Source: Hyphomicrobiales bacterium
Lineage (GTDB): Bacteria > Pseudomonadota > Alphaproteobacteria > Rhizobiales > Devosiaceae
Assembly: GCA_027487555.1 (NCBI GenBank)
Contig: JAIYDI010000029.1
Location: 218,621 to 282,620 of the forward strand
Length of the DNA stretch: 64,000 bases
Direction of reading: 5' to 3'
This document shows, in pieces, positions 1 through 9,119 of this stretch (its first letter is position 1; the number at the start of each line of letters is the position of its first letter). A program made the position numbers and the translations under genes. The notes beneath the pieces were generated by a model. The model did no database searches, was not told the DNA's origin, and saw only the letters and a list, made by a program, of their open reading frames with translations.

Positions 1-510
1 GCCCGCCAGCAATTCGCAGCCGAGAATGTCTCGGCCGACCAGCTAAAACTCGTGGCGCTGCTCAAATGCCGCTATCAAAACCAGGAGCATTCGGTCGAAG
101 TCGACGTGACCGTTGGATCCTTCGATGCGGCAGCGCATGCCGCGCTCACCGCGAAGTTTCATGACATGTACGAGCGCGAGTACACCTATCGGCTGGACGC
201 GCCGGTGGAAGTGGTGGGGCTGCACATGGTAGCCTCCGCCGAAGTCGGCAAGCTGGAATTGGGAAAGCTGCCGGTTACCGGTGCCCTGCTTGCCTCAGCG
301 GTCAAGGGGCGGCGGCAGGTCGACTACGCCACCGACGGGGTGCATGACGCCACAATCTACGACAGCGAAAAGCTGGAGCCCGGCATGAGCTTTACGGGCC
401 CGGCGATCATCGAGGATCCGGGCACCACTATCGTCATCCACCCGGGCAATGCCGTGGCGATCGACCCCTATGGCAATACCATCATCACGCTGCGCGCAGG
501 GGAGAACTGA
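1..510 (+). CDS. Hydantoinase A/oxoprolinase family protein, C-terminal part (5' end outside window)
   Basis: The frame is open from base 1 and stops with TGA at 508-510, so only about the last 169 residues are present. The end carries GPAIIEDPGTTIVIHPG, the same C-terminal region as in the complete hydantoinase A protein at 2244-4271 (GPAIVTEATSTLYVDDGW). The family (HyuA_N/Hydantoinase_A/C-terminal beta domain) provides the ATP-binding subunit of N-methylhydantoinases, 5-oxoprolinase and acetone/acetophenone carboxylases. The partner HyuB gene starts one base after this stop, so the two are co-transcribed. The substrate cannot be inferred from sequence. Confidence 0.85.
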   Translation, partial: ARQQFAAENVSADQLKLVALLKCRYQNQEHSVEVDVTVGSFDAAAHAALTAKFHDMYEREYTYRLDAPVEVVGLHMVASAEVGKLELGKLPVTGALLASAVKGRRQVDYATDGVHDATIYDSEKLEPGMSFTGPAIIEDPGTTIVIHPGNAVAIDPYGNTIITLRAGEN

Positions 511-511
511 G

Positions 512-2170
512 ATGGCTGCGATCCACGACCCAGTCACCTTCGAGATCATCCAGAATTCGCTTGCCGCCGTGTCGGACGAAATGTTCGCCGCCATGCGCAA
601 GACCGCGATGAGCGCCATCATCTACGAAGTGCTCGACATGGGCACTGGCATCACCGATGCCGTGGGCGAAATCGCTTCGTCGGGCGCCGGCATCCCGGCC
701 TTTGTCGGCGTGCTCGACAAATCGGTGAAGGCCATCCTCAAGCGCCACCCGCTCGAGAGCATCAAACCGGGCGATCTCTTTGCCACCAATGATCCGTTCT
801 ACGGCGGCGTCACGCATCTGAACGACGTGATCCTCGCGATGCCGGTTTTCGCTGGCGACACGATCATCGCGTGGACGGCCAACATCGCGCACTGGAACGA
901 CATGGGCGGCATGGTGCCGGGTGGTATGTCAACCGATGCCTATGAGCTGTTCCAGGAAGGCCTGCGGCTGCCGGCGGTGAAGCTCATTTCCGAAGGCGTG
1001 CCGAACCAGGCGCTGATGGATGTGATGGTGGTCAACTCGCGCCTGCCGGATTTCCTCAAGGGCGACATGTGGGCCGGCATAGCGGCGGCCCGCCTCGGCG
1101 ATCGGCGGCTGAAGGAACTGGCGACGAAGTATGGGCGCGACACCTTCATCGCCGCCATGGCCAATTTCATGGATTACGGCGAGCAGCGTACGCTGGCTGG
1201 TCTGCGCGCATTGCCCAAAGGCACATATTCATTTGCCGAGGAGCAGGATGACGGACTGATCTACAAGGTCTCGATAGAGATCACCGAGGACAAATTCATC
1301 GTCGACCTGACCGACAACCCGGACCAGGTGAAAGGCCCGACCAATGCCAGCGTCGACGGGGTGATGATCGCGGCGCAGATGGCGCTGAAGGCGGTTACCG
1401 ATCCGTCGCTCACCGCCAATGGCGGCACATTCCGGCCCATTGTGCTCAAGACACGGCACGGCTCGGTGTTCGACCCCAAGGAGCCGGCGGCGCACGGCTT
1501 CTACTACGAGGTCGAGATGCGGGTGTTCGACGTCATGCTGCGTTGCCTCGCGCAGGCCATGCCGGACCATATGGCGGCGGGGCATTTCGCCTCGATCTGC
1601 GGCACAGTGATCGGCGGACCGCATCCCGATACCGGGCGCTTCTTCACGATTGTCGAACCTCAGATGGGTGGTTGGGGCGCGCGCAAGGGCCGTGATGGCA
1701 ACAGCGCTATCTTCTCGGGGTTCCACGGCGAGACCTTCAACTGCCCGGCTGAAATCGCGGAGGCGCGCTATGGGCTCGATGTGCGGTGCCTCGAGCTCAA
1801 CCCGCTGCCGGGCGGCGAGGGGCAGTGGCGCGGCGGACGCGGCATCAGGCTCGACTATGTGGCGCGTGCCGACAACAATTTCCTCACTGTTGGCTATTCG
1901 CGTGCCCGCATCCTGCCATGGGGCGTAGCCGGTGGCCGCGACGGTACCGGGAACTATGTGGAAGTGATCCGAACCTCGGGCGAGGTGACTAAGCACGCCT
2001 TTGCCACTGGTGTGGTGCTCAATACAGGCGATGTGGTGCGGGTGCAGACATCATGCGGCGCCGGCTACGGCCCGCCGTCAGAGCGCGCCCCGGAGTCCAT
2101 CAGGGCCGATCTGCTGGACGGCTACCTTACGCCTGAACGTGCCGAGGAGGTCTACGGCTTCAAGCCGTAG
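512..2170 (+). CDS. Hydantoinase B/oxoprolinase family protein
   Basis: 552 residues, full length for HyuB. The N-terminus DPVTFEIIQNSLAAVSDEM and the following MRKTAMSAIIYEVLDMGTG segment are the classic opening of the family. The C-terminal third has the glycine-rich GGEGQWRGGRGIRLDY and GAGYGPPSERAPE signatures. HyuB is the catalytic-type partner of HyuA in ATP-driven amide hydrolysis or carboxylation. The ATG at 512 follows the stop of the preceding hydantoinase A gene by one base, and a GGGGAGAA Shine-Dalgarno sits just upstream. It forms the first A/B pair of the region. Cytoplasmic; substrate unknown. Confidence 0.9.
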   Translation: MAAIHDPVTFEIIQNSLAAVSDEMFAAMRKTAMSAIIYEVLDMGTGITDAVGEIASSGAGIPAFVGVLDKSVKAILKRHPLESIKPGDLFATNDPFYGGVTHLNDVILAMPVFAGDTIIAWTANIAHWNDMGGMVPGGMSTDAYELFQEGLRLPAVKLISEGVPNQALMDVMVVNSRLPDFLKGDMWAGIAAARLGDRRLKELATKYGRDTFIAAMANFMDYGEQRTLAGLRALPKGTYSFAEEQDDGLIYKVSIEITEDKFIVDLTDNPDQVKGPTNASVDGVMIAAQMALKAVTDPSLTANGGTFRPIVLKTRHGSVFDPKEPAAHGFYYEVEMRVFDVMLRCLAQAMPDHMAAGHFASICGTVIGGPHPDTGRFFTIVEPQMGGWGARKGRDGNSAIFSGFHGETFNCPAEIAEARYGLDVRCLELNPLPGGEGQWRGGRGIRLDYVARADNNFLTVGYSRARILPWGVAGGRDGTGNYVEVIRTSGEVTKHAFATGVVLNTGDVVRVQTSCGAGYGPPSERAPESIRADLLDGYLTPERAEEVYGFKP

Positions 2171-2243
2171 GTCAACGTAACCGCTGGGGTGGGTCTGCTG
2201 CGTCATGCTGCTGGTCGCCTCGAAACACCAACAGGAGGCCAAA

Positions 2244-4271
2244 GTGGCAACCCGCATCGGCGTCGATATCGGCGGCACGTTCACCGATCTCGTCTACTAT
2301 GTCGAAGAAACCGGCGAGACCTTCGAAGGCAAGGTGCCCACGGTGCCGCATGCGCCCGAAGAGGGCGTCGTGCATGCCGTCAAGGCACATGTGCCGCCCG
2401 AGGTGATCGAGAATGCAGCGTTCTTTCTGCATGGCACGACCGTTGGGCTCAACGCGCTGCTCGAGCGCCGTGGCTCGGTTGTCGGCCTCATCACTACCGA
2501 GGGCTTCCGTGATGTGCTCGAAATCCGTCGCGGTGACCGGGCGGAAATGTACAACCTGTTCTGGAAACAGCCGGAGCCGCTGGTGCCGCGCCACCGCCGC
2601 ATCGGCGTGCCCGAGCGTGTCATGGCGACGGGCGAAGTCTACAAGCCGCTCGACGAAGACGCGGTGCGCGCGGCGCTGAAGCTGCAGGTCGCAGACAATG
2701 TCGACGCCATCGCCGTCTGCCTGCTCAACGCCTTTGCCAACCCGGCGCATGAATTGCGCATCGAGGCCATTCTCCGCGAAGAGGGCTATGCGGGCGGCAT
2801 ATCGCTAAGTCACCGGATTTCCGGCGAGTTTCGCGAGTACGAGCGCACCTCCACCACGGTGATCGACGCTTTCGTGCGCGGCCGCATGGCCAACTATCTG
2901 CAGCGGCTCGATGGACGGTTGCGCGAGCTTGGCTTCAAGGGCGCATCACTGATCACACGCTCTGGCTCGGGCTCGATGACGTTCGCCGAGGCTGAGGCGC
3001 GGCCGTTCGAGACCATCATGTCGGGCCCGGTTGGCGGCGCCCATGGGGCATCCGAACTGGCCCAGGACCTCGGCATCGACGCGCTGATCACGGCGGACGT
3101 CGGCGGTACCAGCTTCGATACCGCGCTGGTGCTGCATGGCGCGCCGCAGGTGCTTTACGAAGGGTCGATCGATGGCATGCCTGTGCAGACGCCGTGGGTG
3201 GATGTGCGTTCGATCGGCGCCGGTGGCGGTTCGATCGCGCATGTCGATCTGGGCGGGCTGATGCGCGTCGGTCCGCAATCGGCGGGTGCCGTGCCCGGGC
3301 CCGCGGCCTATCGCAAGGGTGGCACTGAGCCCACCATGACCGATGCTGCGCTCTATCTCGGCATGCTCGGGCCCGGCCGGCTCGCGTCCGGGATCGAACT
3401 CGATGTGGCGGCGGCGGAAGCGGCGCTGAAGCGCGTTGGCGAGAAGCTCGGGCAGGACGTCGAGGCGACCGCCATCGGGGTCATGCGTATCGCGGCTGCC
3501 GCCATGGGCGGAGCCATGCGCGAGGTGACGGTGGAGCAGGGGCTCGACCCGCGTGGCATGGTGCTGCTCCCGTTCGGTGGCGCTGGTCCGCTCATGGCAG
3601 CGCTGCTCGCCGACGAACTGCGCATGAACACAATCGTCGTGCCGCCCTTTGCCGGCAATTTCTCCGCCTGGGGCCTGCTTGGCGCCGACATGGTGCAGTC
3701 CTCCGCGCGGACCCGCGTGATGGATCTCGATGAGGCCGGTCTTGTCGCTTCTGGAGGCATCCTGGCGCAGTTGTTCAGCGAGATTTCGAGCCGAACCGAT
3801 GCCCGCACCGATGGGGTGAAGAGCGCGAAGCTGGACCTGCGCTACAAGGGGCAGGAGCACACGCTTTCCGTAGATGTGCCGCTCGATGGCAAAGGCGCTT
3901 TCGCGCTTTCGGCCGAACAGGTGGCGGAACTGTTCATCGCTGCCTATCTCACCACCTTCGGCAGCCGCCTGCCGGCCAAGGTCGAGATCGTCGCGACGCG
4001 CGCAACATATCGCGTGCATCTGCCAAAGCGGCAGCAGAAGCATATCGTTACAACGGGTACGGGTACGGGTGCGGTGACCGAGACCATCAGCGCGTGGAGC
4101 TTCCTCAACAAGCGCCGCATGAGCTTTGACATCGTCGCACGCGAGGCGATCGGCACCGAACTGCGCGGCCCTGCCATCGTCACCGAAGCCACCTCCACCC
4201 TCTATGTGGATGACGGCTGGGTCGTCAGTAATGGCGGCCACGGCGAACTCGTCCTCAAGCGAAAGGTATGA
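2244..4271 (+). CDS. Hydantoinase A/oxoprolinase family protein
   Basis: 675 residues. It opens with IGVDIGGTFTDLVYY, the ASKHA-type phosphate-binding motif of hydantoinase A, and has the conserved ADVGGTSFD and GAGGGSIA segments in the middle. I chose the GTG at 2244 because AGGAGG (2233-2238) lies five bases before it; an ATG further upstream (2205) lacks such a site. The gene overlaps the next hydantoinase B gene by 4 bases (ATGA), indicating translational coupling and a heteromeric enzyme. Together with the preceding pair this gives two tandem A-B sets. The reaction could be hydantoin/oxoproline ring opening or ketone carboxylation; sequence alone does not decide. Confidence 0.92.
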   Translation: MATRIGVDIGGTFTDLVYYVEETGETFEGKVPTVPHAPEEGVVHAVKAHVPPEVIENAAFFLHGTTVGLNALLERRGSVVGLITTEGFRDVLEIRRGDRAEMYNLFWKQPEPLVPRHRRIGVPERVMATGEVYKPLDEDAVRAALKLQVADNVDAIAVCLLNAFANPAHELRIEAILREEGYAGGISLSHRISGEFREYERTSTTVIDAFVRGRMANYLQRLDGRLRELGFKGASLITRSGSGSMTFAEAEARPFETIMSGPVGGAHGASELAQDLGIDALITADVGGTSFDTALVLHGAPQVLYEGSIDGMPVQTPWVDVRSIGAGGGSIAHVDLGGLMRVGPQSAGAVPGPAAYRKGGTEPTMTDAALYLGMLGPGRLASGIELDVAAAEAALKRVGEKLGQDVEATAIGVMRIAAAAMGGAMREVTVEQGLDPRGMVLLPFGGAGPLMAALLADELRMNTIVVPPFAGNFSAWGLLGADMVQSSARTRVMDLDEAGLVASGGILAQLFSEISSRTDARTDGVKSAKLDLRYKGQEHTLSVDVPLDGKGAFALSAEQVAELFIAAYLTTFGSRLPAKVEIVATRATYRVHLPKRQQKHIVTTGTGTGAVTETISAWSFLNKRRMSFDIVAREAIGTELRGPAIVTEATSTLYVDDGWVVSNGGHGELVLKRKV

Positions 4272-5995
4272 ATGCCATGCTCAAGCACGATATCGTCGTC
4301 CACAAGGCAGGCAAGGCCAGCGCTGGCCCCGTCGCTGATGCCGACCCGATCACCACCGAGGTGGTGCGGCACGCGCTCAACTCCGCTGCCAACCAGATGA
4401 AGCGGGCGTTGGTGCGCACGGCGTTCTCGCCGGTGATCTACGAAGTGCTGGATTTTGCCGTCGCAATCTATGACCGCGACTTGCGGCTTCTCGCGCAGGC
4501 GCCGTCGCTGCCGATGTTCATGGGTACCCTCAACTTCTGCGTCGACGAGGCGGTGAAGGCCGTCGGCGGGGTCGACAATCTCCATGACGGCGACATCATC
4601 ATCTATAACTGGCCCTACGGCACAGGCTCGCATCCGCAGGATCTGGCGGTTGTCATGCCGGCCTTCTCGAAGGGCGAACTCATCGGCTATTCCTGCATCA
4701 AGGGGCACTGGCTCGATATCGCCGGCAAGGACCCGTACTGCACCGATACGGTCGACGTGTACCAGGAAGGCACGATCTATCCGGGCGTCAAGATCGTCAG
4801 CCGCGGTGTGATGAATGACGAAATCTACCGTATCATCCTTGCCAATTCGCGCGTGCCGAAGATGATCGCCGGCGATCTCAACGCCGAGATCGTCGGAGTG
4901 CGCACCGGCAATGCCGCTTTCATCGAAGTCGTCGAGCGCTTCGGGCTCGAGGAGTTCACCAAGGCGGTCGAGCAGATGTTCGACCATGGCGAGCGCGTCG
5001 TGCGCTCGTATTTCGAGAAGATCCCCGATGGCCGCTATGTCGGGCAGGGCATGATGGACGACAACGGCATCGAGGGGAAGCTGATCCCTTTCGAAGTCGT
5101 CGTCGAGGTGTCCGGCGGCAATGTGCGGCTGGATTTTTCCAACTCGCCCGACCAGCAGGTGGGGCCGGTGAACTGCCCGGTGCCGTCGACCATTTCAACC
5201 AGTCGCGTCGCCATTTCCATGCTTGCCGGCATGGGCGAGGCGCCGAACGAAGGGCATTTCCGCGCGATCGAAGTGGTGACCCGGCCGGGCACCATGTTCC
5301 ACCCGCTGCCGCCCGCGCCGTGCTTCCTCTATGGCTGGCCCGCGCTGCAGGCAATCGAGGTGGTGTACAACGCCATCTCCAAGGCGGTGCCGACGGCCGT
5401 GCCGGCAATGAGCGGCGGCTGCATCGCATCGCTGGTGCATTGGGGTACGCGCGAAGCCACGGGTGAGCCCTGGGCCGATGGCGCGCCGCATCCGGTCGGG
5501 CAGGGCGCGTGGAAGGGCGGCGATGGCGGCACCATGCTGCATATCGCTGAATCCGCCACGCGTTTCTCGCCGGTCGAAGTGTGGGAATCGCGCAACCCGT
5601 GGGTCGTGGAGAAAATGGAACTTGCGACCGATTCCTGCGGTCCGGGCGAGTATCGCGGCGGTCCGGGCGTCGATTTCCACTTCCGCATGCTTGAGGACAC
5701 CTATGTGACGACCGCGGTCGAGCGGACCAAGACGCCGCCGTGGGGGCTCGAAGGCGGAGGTACCGGCCGGCCGAATGGTGCAGCAGTCATTACGCCCACA
5801 GGCGAGGTGATCGACAAGCCGAAGGCCACCCGACTATCGGCGCAGAAAGGCGGCCTCATCCGGCTCAATACTGGCGGCGGCGGTGGATATGGGGACCCGA
5901 AGCTCAGGTCGGTGGAAGCCGTGCAGAAAGACTTGAAGGCCGGCTACATCACCGAGGCTTTCGCGCGGGCACACTATCCGCAGGCATTCGAGTAG
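4268..5995 (+). CDS. Hydantoinase B/oxoprolinase family protein
   Basis: 575 residues, overlapping the upstream hydantoinase A gene by ATGA. It has the family opening (DPITTEVVRHALNSAANQM) and the C-terminal GPGEYRGGPGVDFHFRM and GGGGGYGDPKLR signatures. Compared with the HyuB at 512-2170 it carries about 20 extra N-terminal residues. It is the last gene of the hydantoinase cluster: a 9-bp GC-rich inverted repeat follows directly and the next gene is convergent. Role inferred as the second subunit of the same type of ATP-dependent hydrolase or carboxylase. Confidence 0.92.
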   Translation: MNAMLKHDIVVHKAGKASAGPVADADPITTEVVRHALNSAANQMKRALVRTAFSPVIYEVLDFAVAIYDRDLRLLAQAPSLPMFMGTLNFCVDEAVKAVGGVDNLHDGDIIIYNWPYGTGSHPQDLAVVMPAFSKGELIGYSCIKGHWLDIAGKDPYCTDTVDVYQEGTIYPGVKIVSRGVMNDEIYRIILANSRVPKMIAGDLNAEIVGVRTGNAAFIEVVERFGLEEFTKAVEQMFDHGERVVRSYFEKIPDGRYVGQGMMDDNGIEGKLIPFEVVVEVSGGNVRLDFSNSPDQQVGPVNCPVPSTISTSRVAISMLAGMGEAPNEGHFRAIEVVTRPGTMFHPLPPAPCFLYGWPALQAIEVVYNAISKAVPTAVPAMSGGCIASLVHWGTREATGEPWADGAPHPVGQGAWKGGDGGTMLHIAESATRFSPVEVWESRNPWVVEKMELATDSCGPGEYRGGPGVDFHFRMLEDTYVTTAVERTKTPPWGLEGGGTGRPNGAAVITPTGEVIDKPKATRLSAQKGGLIRLNTGGGGGYGDPKLRSVEAVQKDLKAGYITEAFARAHYPQAFE

Positions 5996-5997
5996 AT

Positions 5998-6021
5998 CGG
6001 GGCCGCCTGCGAGCGGCCCCG
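5998..6021. terminator. Inverted repeat between convergent genes
   Basis: A 9-bp perfect stem (CGGGGCCGC / GCGGCCCCG) with a 6-base loop lies 2 bases after the hyuB stop and 6 bases before the end of the convergent metallo-hydrolase gene. No strong T-run follows on either strand, so it is a plausible but not canonical bidirectional terminator. Confidence 0.5.
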
Positions 6022-6027
6022 CCTTGA

Positions 6028-6957
6028 TCAGCTGTTCAACATCAGTTGGTAGCCCGCCGGAACGTGGCGGAAACCGTTGCCGGCAGCTTCGACAAAGCCA
6101 AGCGCTGGGAAGGGCAGGTGGTAGCCGATGAAGGGCACCTTGTCGGTGGCGAGCATGCCAAGCACCTTGCGCCGGGTAGCGGCTGCCGCCGGTTTATCGG
6201 CGTCGAAACGCACCTCCCAATCGGGGTTGGCGAGCGACCACACAGCGTGGTTGGCAAGATCCGCCGTGACGACAACGCGCTGGCCTGCGCTTTCGATGTT
6301 GTAGACGAAGTGCCCGGGCGTATGCCCGAATGCCGACATGGCCGTGACGCCAGAGACGGCCGCGCCACCATCGTCGAGGAAGGTGAAACGATCGGCGATG
6401 GGACGTATCACCTTGTCGTAATTCTCGTTTCCGGCGCCCGCCCAGTGATTGTTTTCGATCGCACCGGTCACATATCGCGCGTTCGGATACGTTAGCGCGC
6501 CCTCGTTGAGCAGGCCGCCGATATGGTCACCATGCATGTGGGTGATGACGACCACGTCGACCTGCTCGGCGCTGTAGCCGGCTGCGGTCAGCGCCGCCAG
6601 CGTGCCGGCTGCCGAGATCCCAGCGTCAAACAACACCAGTTCCTTCCCTGTGTTCACAAGGGTCGGGGTGAAAAAATTCTGCGATCGGTTTGCCGGTATA
6701 AACGCAGCAGCCGAGGCGGCGGCGAACTCTTCCGGTGTGACGTTGAGCCCGAAGGTCTTTTGCGGCTCCTCGTTGACACTGGTGCCGGCCTGCAGTGCCG
6801 TGATCTCGAATTCACCAAGCTTGAAACGGTAATGGATCGGGGTCGATGCGCCTTTCATTTCGGCAGCGGCCTGTGCCCGAGTTGTTCCCAACGCGCTGGC
6901 GATGGGCAGGACCGCGCCCATCATCAGGGTCGCGCGGCGTGAAAGCTGAAAAGGCAT
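6028..6957 (-). CDS. Exported MBL-fold metallo-hydrolase
   Basis: 309 residues. The N-terminus MPFQLSRRATLMMG followed by a hydrophobic stretch and ARAQA looks like a twin-arginine (Tat) signal peptide, so the enzyme is probably periplasmic. The metal-binding motif THMHGDH (HxHxDH) and a later GHTPGHF are those of the metallo-beta-lactamase fold (binuclear zinc hydrolases such as lactonases and arylsulfatase/ribonuclease relatives). I chose the ATG at 6957 because GGAGG lies 5 bases before it; an in-frame ATG four codons upstream overlaps that site. Transcribed convergently to the hydantoinase cluster. Specific substrate unknown; a quorum-quenching-type lactonase is possible but unproven. Confidence 0.85.
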   Translation of the reverse strand: MPFQLSRRATLMMGAVLPIASALGTTRAQAAAEMKGASTPIHYRFKLGEFEITALQAGTSVNEEPQKTFGLNVTPEEFAAASAAAFIPANRSQNFFTPTLVNTGKELVLFDAGISAAGTLAALTAAGYSAEQVDVVVITHMHGDHIGGLLNEGALTYPNARYVTGAIENNHWAGAGNENYDKVIRPIADRFTFLDDGGAAVSGVTAMSAFGHTPGHFVYNIESAGQRVVVTADLANHAVWSLANPDWEVRFDADKPAAAATRRKVLGMLATDKVPFIGYHLPFPALGFVEAAGNGFRHVPAGYQLMLNS

Positions 6958-7105
6958 GTCGTCCTCCATTGCATAACGTCCTTTACAAATACGCTGAGGC
7001 GTAGACGATGGCCCATCACGCCGCGATCACAGTCCGGTGGGCGGAGGAACCTGCGTACAGTTGTATCCTATGCTTCAATCGGCGCGGACAGGCGGCTAAG
7101 CTTGG

Positions 7106-7564
7106 ATGATGACTGCGCCCCGAATCCTCATCGATGCCGATGCTTGCCCGGTGAAGGAAGAGGTCACCCGGGTCGGCTCGCGCCATGGCATCGAGATGGT
7201 CTTCGTAGCGAATTCGGGCCTCAGACCATCGCGCGATCCGCTGATCCGTAACGTCTTGGTGCCGCCAGGCGCCGACGTCGCCGACGACTGGATCGCGGAT
7301 GCTGCTCTCGCCTCCGACGTCGTCATCACCGCCGATATCCCCCTCGCCAGCCGCGCACTCGCCAAGTGCGCGACGGTACTTGGGCCCACCGGCCGGCCGT
7401 TCACCGAGGCCTCAATCGGCATGGCGCTCGCCATGCGCGAGCTGAACCAGCACCTGAGGGAAACCGGTGAAAGCCGCGGGCTCAATGCCGGTTTCACTGC
7501 CAAGGACCGCAGCCGGTTCCTGCAGGCGCTCGATGAAGCCGTGGTGCGGCTGAAGCGGGGTTAG
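7106..7564 (+). CDS. UPF0178 (YaiI/YqxD) family protein
   Basis: 152 residues, the usual family length. It opens [14 protein letters not shown], the family signature, and carries DDWIADAA and [10 protein letters not shown] with conserved acidic residues, as expected for a PIN-like nuclease fold. The cellular role of YaiI-type proteins is not established. Its last bases overlap tail-to-tail with the convergent MaoC gene (7561-7564), leaving no room for a terminator between them. Confidence 0.9.
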   Translation: MMTAPRILIDADACPVKEEVTRVGSRHGIEMVFVANSGLRPSRDPLIRNVLVPPGADVADDWIADAALASDVVITADIPLASRALAKCATVLGPTGRPFTEASIGMALAMRELNQHLRETGESRGLNAGFTAKDRSRFLQALDEAVVRLKRG

Positions 7565-8004
7565 CCCCGCCGCTGCGCCAGATAGACATGGTCGCAGGCG
7601 AGCACGGTTTCGCCGCGCTGGTTGATGACCCGCACCTCTTCGATGATGCGGCCATAGTGCGGACGCTTCGGGTCTGGCTCCAACCCCGAGATGGTGAGTT
7701 CGGTGTGGATGGTGTCGCCGATGAAGACCGGTTTGGGGAAGCGCAGCCGCTCGAACCCGTAAGTGAAAGCGAGCGGATTGATCTCGCTTGCCGTAAGCCC
7801 GATGCCGATGGCGAAGGTCATGGTGCCATGGGCGATGCGCTGGCCGAACTCGGTATTCTTCATGAACTCGGCGTCCATGTGATGCGGGAAGAAATCCCCC
7901 GTATGGCCCGCATGCACGACGAAATCGGTTTCGGTGATGGTGCGGCCCGAGGTTTTTCGCACCTCGCCCAACTGGTAGTCCTCGAAGTGGCGGGGCCGCT
8001 CCAT
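7561..8004 (-). CDS. MaoC family dehydratase (catalytic residues present)
   Basis: 147-residue single hotdog-fold hydratase. The segment GDFFPHHMD (Asp37, Pro40, His42, Asp44) keeps the Asp/His dyad of the MaoC (R)-enoyl-CoA hydratase motif. It is the last gene of the eight-gene minus-strand operon led by the IclR gene; its ATG shares one base with the stop of the solute-binding-fold gene (TGATG). Family members hydrate enoyl-CoA esters, including mesaconyl-C4-CoA. With a second MaoC-like protein and a CaiB transferase in the same operon, a CoA-ester hydration step is likely. The exact substrate is unknown. Confidence 0.87.
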   Translation of the reverse strand: MERPRHFEDYQLGEVRKTSGRTITETDFVVHAGHTGDFFPHHMDAEFMKNTEFGQRIAHGTMTFAIGIGLTASEINPLAFTYGFERLRFPKPVFIGDTIHTELTISGLEPDPKRPHYGRIIEEVRVINQRGETVLACDHVYLAQRRG

Positions 8005-9119
8005 CAGAAGCTCTCCTCGTAGAGGCGATCGAGATCGGCGACGATCGCCGCGGGCGGCTCACCCGAACGCAGGCCGGCATTGATCCGCTTGCTCGCCTTG
8101 TCCTGGAACGCCATGTAGCCGTGATGGCGCGGGCGGACATAGGCGCGCTCGAGCGTCAAGCGCGTGTCGCGGTAGAAACCGTGGACCGGTGCGTTGACCG
8201 CCTCCGACTCCCAGCTTGAGGCGTGGCCGGGCTGCCCGCCCGATTGCGCATAAAGCGAGGCCTGCACCGCTTCGGACGAAACCCAATAGGCGTAGTCCAT
8301 GGCCGCCGCGACATTCTTCGAGAATGCCGAAACGGCAATGCCGGTACCGCCCAGCGCGGAGCCGCGATGATCGGCAACCGGGATGTTGCCGAATTGCAGC
8401 CGTTTGGTGCGGAAGCCGTCGCGGGCATAGCTGACATAGCCATAGCCGAGCGGCATCAGGGCGAGGTCGCCGCTATCGGCTGCGAGCAGTTCCGAGGCCG
8501 CAATCGGGTCCATATCGAAGCATTTGGCGTCGATATGCGCTGTCACCGCGGCCAGCATTTCCAGCGCTTCAGCGCCGACCTTCGGATCGACGAAGCGACC
8601 GCGCTCGGTGTTGCACGGCGCGCCGAGGCTGGCGGTGAGGGTGAAGAAGCTCATCAGGCTGTGCGGCGGCAGCAGCGGCAGTACCACCTTTCCATCCACG
8701 GCCAGCGCCACCACTTCGCCCCACGACTTCGGCGGCGTCGCGAGCCGATCCGGACGCCAGCCCATCACTTGCGCAGCGGCATCAATGGGGAAAGCCCATT
8801 GGTGGCCAGCATAATTGTAGCTCTCGTAGGACCGGCCAACCGTGCCCTTGGCGATGACGGCGCGGTCAGCATCACGGCCCGGCACATCGAGCGCGGCGAG
8901 GCAGTTCTGCGCGGTGACTTCGCCCACATGCGGATGGTCGATGACGATCAGGTCGTAGCGGCGTGCCAGGTCCTGCACCGGATAGGCCTCGAAGTCCTGA
9001 AGGCTGCGTTTCTCCCAGGTGATCTCCACTCCGCTGCGCTTCAGCCATTCGGCCGCGGTGGCGACCATGGGATCGTAGCCGCGTGGGTGGCTCCAGGTCA
9101 TGCCGAGCAGTTTCGTCAC
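8004..9119 (-). CDS. Solute-binding-protein-fold protein without signal peptide
   Basis: 371 residues resembling family 1 extracellular solute-binding proteins (for example SWGEVVALA near residue 130, and a late [26 protein letters not shown] typical of the C-lobe). The N-terminus [17 protein letters not shown] has neither a hydrophobic core nor a cleavage or lipobox motif, so the protein should stay in the cytoplasm. It overlaps CaiB by 4 bases upstream and MaoC by 1 base downstream, so it is made with CoA-metabolic enzymes rather than with permeases. A cytosolic binding or carrier role is inference. A missed upstream signal sequence is ruled out by the overlap with the CaiB reading frame. 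Confidence 0.75.
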   Translation of the reverse strand: MTKLLGMTWSHPRGYDPMVATAAEWLKRSGVEITWEKRSLQDFEAYPVQDLARRYDLIVIDHPHVGEVTAQNCLAALDVPGRDADRAVIAKGTVGRSYESYNYAGHQWAFPIDAAAQVMGWRPDRLATPPKSWGEVVALAVDGKVVLPLLPPHSLMSFFTLTASLGAPCNTERGRFVDPKVGAEALEMLAAVTAHIDAKCFDMDPIAASELLAADSGDLALMPLGYGYVSYARDGFRTKRLQFGNIPVADHRGSALGGTGIAVSAFSKNVAAAMDYAYWVSSEAVQASLYAQSGGQPGHASSWESEAVNAPVHGFYRDTRLTLERAYVRPRHHGYMAFQDKASKRINAGLRSGEPPAAIVADLDRLYEESF

